DNA from: Microbacterium algeriense
Lineage (GTDB): Bacteria > Actinomycetota > Actinomycetes > Actinomycetales > Microbacteriaceae
DNA: 64,000 nt
Direction: 5' to 3'
Assembly (NCBI RefSeq): GCF_008868005.1
Contig: NZ_WAAO01000002.1
Location: 1,178,001-1,242,000, forward strand
A model generated the notes under the pieces. The model was not told where the DNA came from. It did not search any database and saw nothing but the letters and a program-made list of their open reading frames with translations. Both the position numbers and the translations under genes were made by a program. Each line of letters starts with the position of its first letter. Positions within the stretch are counted from its first letter, which is position 1. Shown here in pieces: positions 49,141 to 57,219 of this stretch.

Positions 49141-49275
49141 ATAGCGGGGGCTATACGGCTGGATCTGGGGAGACCAGCCGATGAGAGCAGCGAGATCTTC
49201 GCCGCCTCCCCAACCGTCCGGGAAGGACGGTGAGCCCTCTCGGCAGCACCGTCTGGGGCGAGTGGTCGAGAGGGC
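49141..49275 (+). ncRNA. Candidate structured RNA (leader or small RNA)
   Basis: The 409 bases between 49024 and 49434 hold no convincing gene but a dense series of hairpins. They are ATAGC/GCTAT with a GGGG loop (49141-49154), CGGCTGG/CCAGCCG with an 11-base loop containing GGGGAG (49156-49180), ACCGTCC/GGACGGT (49213-49231) and GCCCTCTCG/CGAGAGGGC (49234-49275). CTCCCC at 49206-49211 can pair with the GGGGAG loop, giving a pseudoknot. This could be a stand-alone RNA or a 5' leader of the DUF72 gene 160 bases on. It does not match RNase P, tmRNA, SRP RNA or the riboswitch classes I know. The 3' end is undefined. Confidence 0.45.
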
Positions 49276-49433
49276 ATACCCTCCCGCGCAAGGCCGTCTT
49301 CCGCGCCGCTAGCGGGCGCCTCCGGAACCGTCAACCCCGGCCCCTCCTCTCCGCAATGCTCCTATCGTCGGCGACACGGCGGCACCGGACAGGAGATCCC
49401 TCGGTCACGCCGCGCCGCGACCAGGAGGACGAC

Positions 49434-50294
49434 ATGAGCGCACGGAGAGCCCCCGGCCGCATCCGCATCGGCGTCTCCGGCTGGCGGTATGCGCGCTGGC
49501 GCGGGGACTTCTACCCGAGGGGCCTGCCGCAGCGGAAGGAGCTCGAACACATCGGCACGCGGTTCGACACGGTCGAGGTGAACGGCTCGTTCTACTCGCT
49601 GCAGCGACCGGAGAGCTACCGGACATGGAGAGCGAGCGTGCCGGCGGACTTCGTGTTCGCCGTCAAGGGCTCCCGCTACATCAGTCACATGCTCCGACTC
49701 CGCGACGTGGAACAGGCGCTCGCGAACTTCTTCGCGTCCGGCGTGCTCGCCCTGGGATCGCAGCTCGGCCCGATCCTGTGGCAGCTTCCCGAGCGGCAGC
49801 GCTTCGACCCCGAGGTGATCGACGCCTTCCTGACGATACTCCCGCGGACCACCGGCGAGGCTCTCGCGCTCGCGACCCGCCGCGACGAGCGGCTCAGCGA
49901 CCGTGCCTGGCTCGAGATCGAGGAGGATGTGCCCCTGCGGTACGCGCTGGAACCGAGGTCCGCGACCTTCGCCGCCGAGGACAGCCTGCGGCTGCTGCGG
50001 GATCACGGCGTCGCGCTGGTCGCCGCGGACACGGCGGGCCGGTGGCCGCGCTTCGACTGCCTCACCACGGACTTCGCCTATGTCCGTCTGCACGGCGCCA
50101 AGATGCTCTATCACAGCGCCTACACCCCGGAGGAGCTCCGGGAGTGGGCGGAGCTGATCCGGTCCTGGCGGGACGGCACCGGCGCGGCCGACGGCAGACC
50201 CCGCGACGTGTACGTCTACTTCGACAACGATGCCAGAGGCCACGCGCCCCACGATGCGCGGGCGCTGGCCGCGCTCGTCGACGAAGGCGCGTGA
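49434..50294 (+). CDS. DUF72 family protein
   Basis: A 286-residue TIM-barrel-like protein of unknown function (YecE family). Motifs are IGVSGWRYARWRGDFYP, FDTVEVNGSFYSLQRPESYRTW, FVFAVKGSRYISHM and the C-terminal DVYVYFDNDARGHAPHDARAL. The ATG has an AGGAGG site seven bases upstream. The upstream 160 bases follow the candidate structured RNA, so leader-mediated control is possible. Confidence 0.9.
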   Translation: MSARRAPGRIRIGVSGWRYARWRGDFYPRGLPQRKELEHIGTRFDTVEVNGSFYSLQRPESYRTWRASVPADFVFAVKGSRYISHMLRLRDVEQALANFFASGVLALGSQLGPILWQLPERQRFDPEVIDAFLTILPRTTGEALALATRRDERLSDRAWLEIEEDVPLRYALEPRSATFAAEDSLRLLRDHGVALVAADTAGRWPRFDCLTTDFAYVRLHGAKMLYHSAYTPEELREWAELIRSWRDGTGAADGRPRDVYVYFDNDARGHAPHDARALAALVDEGA

Positions 50295-50308
50295 CGCCCG
50301 GCCGGCGC

Positions 50309-50893
50309 TTAGCCCTGGTCGCCGACGTGGCCCGGTGCTGTGAGCGAGACCACGCGCTCGACGAAGGCCGCGTATTCGCTCATGTAGTGGCGGAGGAACT
50401 CCTCGGTGGCGGGGTCGGTCACCTCGCCGTCCTCGCCGAAGAGCTCCGGCTTGAAGGTGATGTAGGCCTCGGGCGCGTTCAACTGCGGCGCATTGAGGAA
50501 GCTCAGCACGCTGCGCATCGACGACTGCATGACGGCGGTGCCGATCGCGCCGGTCGACGCGCCGATGATCCCGGTGGGTTTGCGGGCGAAGGAGTTGTGC
50601 CCCCAGGGCCGCGATCCCCAGTCGATGGCGTTCTTCAGCGCGCCGGGGATGGAGCGGTTGTATTCGGGGGAGATGAGCAGCAGACCCTCGGCGCGTTCGA
50701 CGTCGTGCTTGAACGTGGTCACGGCCGCCACCGGATCGAGTTCGTCGTCACGGTTGTACAGCGGGAGGTCGCGGATCGGGATCTCGACGAGCTCGAGACT
50801 CGGCGGGGCCAGTCGCACGAGGGATTTCGACAGGACCCGGTTGATCGAGTCCTTCGCGAGGCTTCCGACGATGTATCCGATGCGGTGGGTCAT
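50309..50893 (-). CDS. NAD(P)H-dependent FMN reductase
   Basis: A 194-residue flavodoxin-like reductase. Motifs are IGYIVGSLAKDSINR near the N-terminus, LLLISPEYNRSIPGALKNAIDW and GIIGASTGAIGT. Such enzymes supply reduced FMN or reduce quinones and azo compounds. The ATG at 50893 is preceded by AAGGGACC. The gene is divergent from the HelR-like helicase, and the rifamycin-associated element lies in the shared 166-base gap. Confidence 0.9.
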   Translation of the reverse strand: MTHRIGYIVGSLAKDSINRVLSKSLVRLAPPSLELVEIPIRDLPLYNRDDELDPVAAVTTFKHDVERAEGLLLISPEYNRSIPGALKNAIDWGSRPWGHNSFARKPTGIIGASTGAIGTAVMQSSMRSVLSFLNAPQLNAPEAYITFKPELFGEDGEVTDPATEEFLRHYMSEYAAFVERVVSLTAPGHVGDQG

Positions 50894-50978
50894 GGTCCCT
50901 TGCGCGGGGAGGCGCCGACCGGGCGGACTGCCGCGGTGTGATCCCTGCGTCCTTCCATTTCCAGGATATCGCCGGGGT

Positions 50979-50999
50979 GGGGGCTTGCCGCAAGGCCCC
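50979..50999. promoter_or_regulatory. Rifamycin-associated element (RAE) upstream of helR
   Basis: GGGGCTTGCCGCAAGGCCCC (50980-50999) is a near-perfect inverted repeat, preceded by another G. From memory it differs from the published RAE consensus at one central base. RAEs occur upstream of rifamycin-inducible resistance genes in actinomycetes, including helR. A CAGAAT hexamer (51010-51015) could be the helR -10. The base sequence is direct evidence; the function is inferred from the element and the gene it precedes. Confidence 0.8.
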
Positions 51000-51059
51000 G
51001 GGCATGGGGCAGAATCGACCCTCGCTCGTGCGATCTGCGCACGGCCGAGAAGGAGATCC

Positions 51060-53192
51060 ATGCCCATCGACCCCTTCCACCTCTCCGATGATCTGCGCGC
51101 GAAGGCAGCACCCGGCCTCCTCGATGCGGACCGGCGCCACCTGCTGCGGATCGCCGAGACGCTGGAGACCCAGCGCGCCGAGGTCTCCGACCGTCTGAGC
51201 GAGGTGCGTCGGCGTCCGGCCGGCTTCGGCGACAGCGCGGTCGACCGCGACCTGGAGGTCCGGCGGCTCACCGGACGGCTCCGCGTGCTCGAGCGCTTCG
51301 GCATGGACGTGTGCCTGGGACGGATGACGCGCACCACCGGCGAGCACGTGTACATCGGCCGCACCGGGCTCGCCGCCGAGGACGGCACGCGCCTCCTGAT
51401 CGACTGGCGCACCCCGGCCGCCGAGCCGTACTTCGGCGCGACGATGGAGGATCCGCGCGGGATCACCTCGCGTCGCCGCTACCGCTGGAGCGGAGGCCGC
51501 GTCAGCGACTACTGGGATGAGGCGCTCACCCCGGAGGCGTTCGACGGTGCCGCCTCCCTGGACGACCAGTCGGCGTTCATCGCCAGCCTCGGCACGCACC
51601 GCACGTCGAAGATGCGGGATGTGCTCGCGACGATCCAGGCGGATCAGGATGCGATCATCCGCGCCGCCTCCCCCGGAGCGCTCGTCGTCGACGGCGGTCC
51701 GGGCACGGGCAAGACCGTCGTGGCGCTGCATCGTGCCGCGCACCTCCTCTATGCCGAGCCGCGGCTGACCCGGAGCGCGGGCGGCATGCTCCTGGTCGGA
51801 CCGAACGCGCGCTACCTCGCGTATGTCGACGACGTCCTGCCGAGTCTCGGGGAGGACACGGTGCGCTTGTGCACCCTGCGCGACCTCGTCCCCGAGGGCG
51901 CTCTGGCGGTCGAGGAGTCGGATCCCCGCGTCGCCGCCCTCAAGGCGTCGCTCGATCCCGACGCTGTGCTCGACGCGGCCGCGAAGGCGTTCGAGCAGCC
52001 GCCCCGTCACGCCATGCGCATCGAATCGCCCTGGGCCGACCTGTGGCTGAGCAGCGAGGAGTGGGCGGAGGTGTTCTCGGGAGCGGACCCGGCCGCTGCG
52101 CACAACGAGGCCAGGGACGAGGTGTGGGAGGAGCTGCTCGAGCTGCTCGCCGACCAGGTGGACGACGACGACGTGCCCCCGTTCGCCGTGCGGCGGTGGC
52201 TCCGTCAGGACGACGAGCTCACGGGCACCTTCGTACGAGCGTGGCCGCTGCTCTCCCCCGCCTCCGTGGTCGCGCGGCTGTGGCGGTCGCCGGAGTTCCT
52301 CCGCCGCTGCGCCCCCGACCTCTCCGACGCGGAGATCGCGCTGCTGCAGCGGCCGGAGCCCGAGGCCTGGACGGACGCCGATCTGCCCCTGCTCGACGCC
52401 GCGCACCGCCGGATCGGAGACCCGGAGTCGGTGCGCGCGGAGCACCGACGTCAGGCCGTGATCGCCTCGGCACAGGAGCAGATGTCGCACGTGGTCGATC
52501 ACCTCATCGAAGACGACGACAGCGAGATGAAGGTGATGTCGATGCTCCGCGGGCAGGACGCGCGCAACGTCCTCATCGGCGTCGATGCGCCGCCCGCGCT
52601 GCGCCCGGACGAGTTGGCAGGTCCGTTCGGGCACATCGTCGTCGACGAGGCGCAGGAGCTGTCGGACGCGGAGTGGCGGATGCTGATCGCGCGGTGCCCT
52701 GCTCGCAGCTTCACCATCGTGGGCGACCGCGCCCAGGCGCGTCACGGGTTCACCGAGACCTGGGAGGCGCGGCTGGGCAGGATCGGCCTCCGTGACGTCA
52801 GGGTCGCGCATCTGAGCGTGAACTACCGCACTCCGGCGGAGGTGATGGAGGTGGCGGCGCCCGTGGTGCTCGCGGCGATCCCCGACGCGAATGTCCCGAC
52901 CTCCGCGCGGGAGAGCGGGGTCCCTGTCCGCTTCGGTGAGGCGACGGACCTGCCCGCCCTGCTCGACGACTGGCTGACCTCGCATCCGGAGGGGATCGCG
53001 TGCGTGATCGGGCACCCTGACCTGCCGTCGACGCCGCGCGTCCTCTCCCTCTCCCCCGCCACCGCGAAGGGGTTGGAGTTCGACCTGGTCGTCCTGGTGC
53101 GCCCGGAGCGGTTCGGGGATGGCGTGACCGGGGCCGTGGACCGCTACGTGGCCATGACCAGGACGACGCGGGAGCTCGTCGTGCTGAACTGA
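51060..53192 (+). CDS. helR: HelR-like RNA polymerase-associated helicase
   Basis: A 710-residue UvrD/HelD-family superfamily 1 protein. The N-terminal part (1-70) is an antiparallel coiled coil expected to enter the RNA polymerase secondary channel. Walker A DGGPGTGKTVVALHRAAHLLY is near residues 211-231, followed by MLLVGPNARYLAYVDDVLPSLGED, HIVVDEAQELSD (Walker B) and NYRTPAEVMEVAAPV. In HelR of Streptomyces this protein displaces rifamycins from RNA polymerase and rescues transcription. The RAE upstream supports HelR rather than a generic HelD. The ATG has an AAGGAG site five bases upstream. Confidence 0.88.
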   Translation: MPIDPFHLSDDLRAKAAPGLLDADRRHLLRIAETLETQRAEVSDRLSEVRRRPAGFGDSAVDRDLEVRRLTGRLRVLERFGMDVCLGRMTRTTGEHVYIGRTGLAAEDGTRLLIDWRTPAAEPYFGATMEDPRGITSRRRYRWSGGRVSDYWDEALTPEAFDGAASLDDQSAFIASLGTHRTSKMRDVLATIQADQDAIIRAASPGALVVDGGPGTGKTVVALHRAAHLLYAEPRLTRSAGGMLLVGPNARYLAYVDDVLPSLGEDTVRLCTLRDLVPEGALAVEESDPRVAALKASLDPDAVLDAAAKAFEQPPRHAMRIESPWADLWLSSEEWAEVFSGADPAAAHNEARDEVWEELLELLADQVDDDDVPPFAVRRWLRQDDELTGTFVRAWPLLSPASVVARLWRSPEFLRRCAPDLSDAEIALLQRPEPEAWTDADLPLLDAAHRRIGDPESVRAEHRRQAVIASAQEQMSHVVDHLIEDDDSEMKVMSMLRGQDARNVLIGVDAPPALRPDELAGPFGHIVVDEAQELSDAEWRMLIARCPARSFTIVGDRAQARHGFTETWEARLGRIGLRDVRVAHLSVNYRTPAEVMEVAAPVVLAAIPDANVPTSARESGVPVRFGEATDLPALLDDWLTSHPEGIACVIGHPDLPSTPRVLSLSPATAKGLEFDLVVLVRPERFGDGVTGAVDRYVAMTRTTRELVVLN

Positions 53193-53267
53193 GTCGGGGG
53201 ACGAACGCATTCCTGTGTGTATCCTGAGCGCGAGGCTCCACGGTGGAGTCCCACGACGGGGAGAATC

Positions 53268-54638
53268 ATGCGCGATCGCGTTCGGTTTACGGCGGCGATC
53301 GTCGCGCTCATGCTCATCGGCTCGGCGTCTGCGCCGGCGGCGGCCGCCGCGGCTCCTGTCCCTGGCGAGCACATCCTCGTCTCGGATGTGCTGAACCAGC
53401 TGCGCGTGGAAGCCCCCTCACCGGCGACGTTCGACCGGACCCTGTTCCGAGAGGAGCGCGATCTCGACGGAGACGGCTGCATCACTACCCAGGAGGTGCT
53501 GGTCGAGGAATCCGACGTCCCCCCGACCATGGTCGACGGCTGTGCGGTCGCGAGCGGTCAGTGGCAGTCGTACTACGACAACATCGTCCACATCGATCCG
53601 GCAGCGGTGGAACTGAACCACCTCGTCGCCCTGAAGGAGGCCTGGCTGTCGGGAGCCTGGTCCTGGACCGCAGCGCAGCGCGAGGCGTTCGCGAACGACG
53701 TCGGCGACCCGCGCACCCTCACCATGCTGACGGTGGCGACGAGCGCCGCGAAGGCCGACAAGGATCCGGCGGCCTGGCTGCCGCCTTCTCCGTTCCCCTC
53801 CGCCCGGTGCACGTATGTCTCGGAGTGGGTGGCGGTGAAGTGGCGCTGGAATCTGGCGGTCGACCACGCCGAGAAGGCGGCGATCCAGAAGGTCCTGGCC
53901 GGATGCGTCCAGGAGACTCTCGTCGCCCCGCCCCTGCCGGCGGACCGGCCGGGGATCCCCCCGGCGGACACCCGCTACTACATCGCGAAGTACGACGGCA
54001 CCATCTGGGCCGTCACCGCGACCAGTGTCCGCGCGCTCACGTTCGCGCAATGGCAGGCCGCCGGCGCCCCCAAGCCGCTCCCGGCACCCACGGAGTACGT
54101 GAAGTACGCGTGGTCCCCGACCATCAGCGCCGTGACGATGTTCGGGACGGACAAGTCCCGGTGGGTCTGGAAGCACGTGAGCGCCGCGGAGTGGAAGCGC
54201 GCCGGGAACCCCCAGCCGCGGACGGCGGGTTGGATCGAAGGATCCACGTACTACCAGTGGGCGGACTCCCGGCAGATCTTCGTGCAGGACGTCGGCGGGA
54301 AGAAGCACGCGCTCACCGCAGCGGAGTGGGCCGCATCGGGATACCAGCCCTTCGAGAAGCGCCCGAATCAGACCTTCGTCAAACTGTCGTGGCACCCGAG
54401 CATCGCGTTCCTCGTCGACTACGCGTCGGGCATCGGCTCGCCGATCGACGGGGCTCGGTGGACGGCCGAGGGGAACCCGACACCGGTCGTGCGCACCCGA
54501 CTGCCCAACGACGTCGTGTGGCAGAACTACGGCAGCGGGACCATCTACTACTCCGGCCCCACCGTCACCAAGGCGCTGACGCCCGCCGAATGGCGCGCCA
54601 TGGGGTCGCCCCGCCCCGAGGTGTGGGGCGCGCCGTAA
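53268..54638 (+). CDS. Secreted DUF1524/HNH-like protein with five C-terminal repeats
   Basis: A 456-residue exported protein; the signal peptide ends in the alanine run near residue 28. Residues 34-212 resemble secreted GmrSD-type (DUF1524) HNH proteins: RDLDGDGC, ELNHLVALKEAWLSGAWSW and SAAKADKDPAAWLPP. The usual DH pair of the first motif is NH (N116-H117), and the later asparagine of NxSKxDKDP is not present, so nuclease activity is doubtful. From residue 235 five repeats of about 40-48 residues follow, each ending in a (L/V)(T/S)xxxWxxxGxPxP-type motif. Their role is unknown; wall or polymer binding is a guess. The ATG has a GGGGAG site. Confidence 0.7.
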   Translation: MRDRVRFTAAIVALMLIGSASAPAAAAAAPVPGEHILVSDVLNQLRVEAPSPATFDRTLFREERDLDGDGCITTQEVLVEESDVPPTMVDGCAVASGQWQSYYDNIVHIDPAAVELNHLVALKEAWLSGAWSWTAAQREAFANDVGDPRTLTMLTVATSAAKADKDPAAWLPPSPFPSARCTYVSEWVAVKWRWNLAVDHAEKAAIQKVLAGCVQETLVAPPLPADRPGIPPADTRYYIAKYDGTIWAVTATSVRALTFAQWQAAGAPKPLPAPTEYVKYAWSPTISAVTMFGTDKSRWVWKHVSAAEWKRAGNPQPRTAGWIEGSTYYQWADSRQIFVQDVGGKKHALTAAEWAASGYQPFEKRPNQTFVKLSWHPSIAFLVDYASGIGSPIDGARWTAEGNPTPVVRTRLPNDVVWQNYGSGTIYYSGPTVTKALTPAEWRAMGSPRPEVWGAP

Positions 54639-54684
54639 CTGGTCGCAAGTCCATCTCGGGACCGACGTCGCCGGACGCCCTCGA

Positions 54685-55647
54685 TCAGACGGCGGGGGCC
54701 GCGGTGGATGCGCGCACGATGAGCTGGGAGCCGAGTGTCGCGACCTCGCCGATCGCGACACCGGAGATCGCCTGGAGGAGCAGGTCGACCGCGAGCTCTC
54801 CGCTCCGGCCGATCGGCATCCGCACCGTGGTCAGGCCCGGCGTGACGGCTCCGGCGAGGTCGATGTCGTCGATCCCGACGATGCTCACGTCGGCGGGGCA
54901 TCTCCGCCCGAGTTCGAGCATCCCCGCCTCCAGTCCGAGCGCGACGAGGTCGTTGTAGGCCACGACGGCCGTCGCCCCGCTCGCCACGGCAGGGGCGGCG
55001 GCCGCCCTCCCGCCCTGGATCGAGGCGGCATGATGGCTCAGGCGCGTGAGGCGGATGCCGTGGTTCTCGCACGCGCGCGAGATGGTGTCGAAGCGACGCG
55101 CGTCGGCCCACGACCCGCGGGGTCCGGACGCATACGCGACGTGCCGGTGTCCGAGCGCGGCGAGGTGCTCGACCGCCTGCGAGGGGCCGTGCTCGGTGTC
55201 CATGAGCACGCAGGGCGCCCCGTCGATCTGCCGGTTGACGATGACGCACGGCGTCGATCCGACGAGTTCGAGCACATCCGCGTCGGGGAGACGCGGCGAG
55301 CACAGCAGCATGCCGTCGAGCTTGCGCGCCTGCTGGATCTGCTCGCGCTCACGGCGCAGATCCTCATCCGCGTCGAACAGCACGATGCGGTGGTGCCCGT
55401 GCCACGCCTGTCCCTGGATCGCTTTGAGCAGCGTCGCGTAGACGGGGTTCGCGACATCGGGCACCACGACGCCGAACGTGCGGGTGGCGGTGGCGGCCTG
55501 CGGCGTGGAGTAGCCGAGATCGCTCGCGGCTTGGAGCACGCGCTCGAGGGTGCCGTTGGCGAGCCTGTCGGGTTCGCCGAACGCGCGGGATGCCGTCGCG
55601 ATGGACACGCCGGCGCGCTTGGCCACATCCGTCAATGTCGAAGTCAC
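54685..55647 (-). CDS. LacI family transcriptional regulator
   Basis: A 320-residue repressor. The N-terminal helix-turn-helix is TLTDVAKRAGVSIATASRAFGEPDRL, the hinge helix lies near 45-60 and the periplasmic-binding-like sensor domain follows (FGVVVPDVANPVYATLL, VVAYNDLVALG, SIVGIDDIDLAGAVTPGLTTVRMP). The GTG at 55647 was chosen for the family N-terminus and a GGAAGG site. It is divergent from the sugar acid operon it probably controls, with an aldonate or its phosphorylated intermediate as likely effector. Confidence 0.93.
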   Translation of the reverse strand: MTSTLTDVAKRAGVSIATASRAFGEPDRLANGTLERVLQAASDLGYSTPQAATATRTFGVVVPDVANPVYATLLKAIQGQAWHGHHRIVLFDADEDLRREREQIQQARKLDGMLLCSPRLPDADVLELVGSTPCVIVNRQIDGAPCVLMDTEHGPSQAVEHLAALGHRHVAYASGPRGSWADARRFDTISRACENHGIRLTRLSHHAASIQGGRAAAAPAVASGATAVVAYNDLVALGLEAGMLELGRRCPADVSIVGIDDIDLAGAVTPGLTTVRMPIGRSGELAVDLLLQAISGVAIGEVATLGSQLIVRASTAAPAV

Positions 55648-55740
55648 TGTCGCCTTCCGATCGTGCTGTCCCTCTATGATCATGCATCACCGGGATGAAA
55701 CGTGTTGACAAGTTTGTACAAGTGCTACACACTCGTTTAC
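55648..55740. promoter_or_regulatory. Divergent promoter/operator region of the sugar acid operon
   Basis: A perfect -35 TTGACA (55705-55710) is followed 17 bases later by CACACT (55728-55733), placing the transcription start almost on the ATG at 55741. Candidate LacI-type half sites are GAAACGTGTT (55697-55706), the palindrome TTGTACAA (55714-55721) and CGTTTAC (55734-55740). The region is AT-richer than the flanking genes. Which site is bound is inference. Confidence 0.6.
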
Positions 55741-57219
55741 ATGACGATCATCGCCGATCAGGGCAGACCCTCCGGTGCCGGCATCCTGCACCTCGGGCTC
55801 GGCAGCTTCCACCGTGCACACCAGGCCGTGTACACGCGCGGTGCGCTTCAGGCCGCCGACGGCCCGTGGGGTATCATCGGCGTCGCATCGCGCTCGCACA
55901 CGGTCGTCGATGCCCTGCACGCGCAGGACCTGCGCTACTCCGTCGCGACCATCGCCCCGGACAGCATCTCGCTCAGCGTTCCGGGCGTCCACACGGATGC
56001 CTTCGTCGGCGCGGACGAGCCGGCGCGCGTCGTCGCTCACATCGCGGACGCCGACATCCGCATCATCACCCTCACGGTCACCGAGAACGGCTACGGCTAC
56101 TCCCCCGCGACCCAGCACCTCGACCTCGACGACGACGGCATCCGCGCCGATCTGCGCGGTGAGGCTCCTCGCACGACGATCGGGCAGCTCGCGCGCGGCG
56201 TGCAGGCGCGCGCCGCCGCCGGCGGGGCTCCCCTGTCGATCCTGAGCTGCGACAACCTGGCCGCGAACGGCAAGCACACCGAGAAGCTGGTGCGTGAGTT
56301 CCTGCATGAGCTGCCGGACGCCGAGGGGGCCGATGCCCTCGCATTCCTCGACCGCGCGGTGACCTTCCCCTCCAGCATGGTCGACCGGATCGTCCCCGCC
56401 ACCACACCGGAGCTGCGCACGCGGGTGCGTGACCTGCTCGGCGCCGACGACGCGATCCCCGTCCCGGCCGAGCCCTTCTCGATGTGGGCGATCGAGGACC
56501 GGTTCGCGGGCGGCCGTCCGGCATGGGACGCCGCGGGAGCCGTGTTCACCACGGAGGTCGGGCGATACGAGCAGATGAAGGTGCGCCTGCTCAACGGTAC
56601 GCACTCCCTCATCGCCTACCTGGGTGCCTTGCGCGGCGCGCACACGATCCCTGAGGCGATCGGGACCGACCCGATCGCCCAGGCGGCGCTCGCGGTGCTC
56701 CGCGGCGAGTACGAGCCGTCGATCCGGATGCCGTCGGACGTCGACATCCGCGAGTACGAGAGTCAGCTGTTCGAGCGCTGGGGCAACTCCGCCCTCGGCC
56801 ACCGCACCAGCCAGGTCGGCACCGACGGTTCGGTCAAGCTCGGTCAGCGCATCCCCGAGCCTGCGCTCCTCGCTCTCGGCCGCGGCGAGATGCCGCACCT
56901 GATCGCTCTCACCGTGGCCGGATACCTGTCGTGCCTCGCCCCGCTGGCGGGCTTCGATCCGGGCGCGGACGCCGCCGCCATGACGGACCCCGCTCGCGAG
57001 CGCCTGCGCGCCGCCGCGGCGAGCGCGCGGGACGGCCACGACCTCGCTCGGCGCGTGATCGCCGACATGCAGCTGTTCGGCACGGAACTGGCCGGTCAGG
57101 ACGCCTTCATCGCCCGCGTCGGCGACCTGGTCGACGTCATCCGGCGTCGCGGTGTGGACGCGGCGATCATGGATGCACTCGACGCGTCCCAGACCCTCAC
57201 GAAGGAGATGCAGCCATGA
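55741..57219 (+). CDS. Mannitol dehydrogenase family, probable fructuronate reductase
   Basis: A 492-residue NAD-dependent long-chain polyol/hexonate dehydrogenase. The N-terminus GILHLGLGSFHRAHQAVYT, LTVTENGYGY, SCDNLAANG, the active-site KVRLLNGTHSLIAYLG and the C-terminal SQVGTDGSVKLGQR are family motifs. The lysine and asparagine/histidine of KxxxLNxxH are intact. Context (ManD, KDG kinase) favours D-fructuronate to D-mannonate reduction over mannitol oxidation. The next gene overlaps its stop (ATGA). Confidence 0.88.
   Translation: MTIIADQGRPSGAGILHLGLGSFHRAHQAVYTRGALQAADGPWGIIGVASRSHTVVDALHAQDLRYSVATIAPDSISLSVPGVHTDAFVGADEPARVVAHIADADIRIITLTVTENGYGYSPATQHLDLDDDGIRADLRGEAPRTTIGQLARGVQARAAAGGAPLSILSCDNLAANGKHTEKLVREFLHELPDAEGADALAFLDRAVTFPSSMVDRIVPATTPELRTRVRDLLGADDAIPVPAEPFSMWAIEDRFAGGRPAWDAAGAVFTTEVGRYEQMKVRLLNGTHSLIAYLGALRGAHTIPEAIGTDPIAQAALAVLRGEYEPSIRMPSDVDIREYESQLFERWGNSALGHRTSQVGTDGSVKLGQRIPEPALLALGRGEMPHLIALTVAGYLSCLAPLAGFDPGADAAAMTDPARERLRAAAASARDGHDLARRVIADMQLFGTELAGQDAFIARVGDLVDVIRRRGVDAAIMDALDASQTLTKEMQP

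Noticed and set aside
49141-49275. 6C RNA, SRP RNA, RNase P RNA or tmRNA identity
   Set aside because: None of the diagnostic cores was found: no C6 loops on the plus strand, no GGAAGGAAGCAGCC-like tetraloop helix, no GAGGAAAGUCC, no tRNA-like ends.
49141-49312. A 43-codon plus-strand open frame (ATG at 49181) inside the hairpin region
   Set aside because: The peptide is Arg/Pro-rich without a ribosome site and cuts across the predicted stems, so RNA structure explains the region better.
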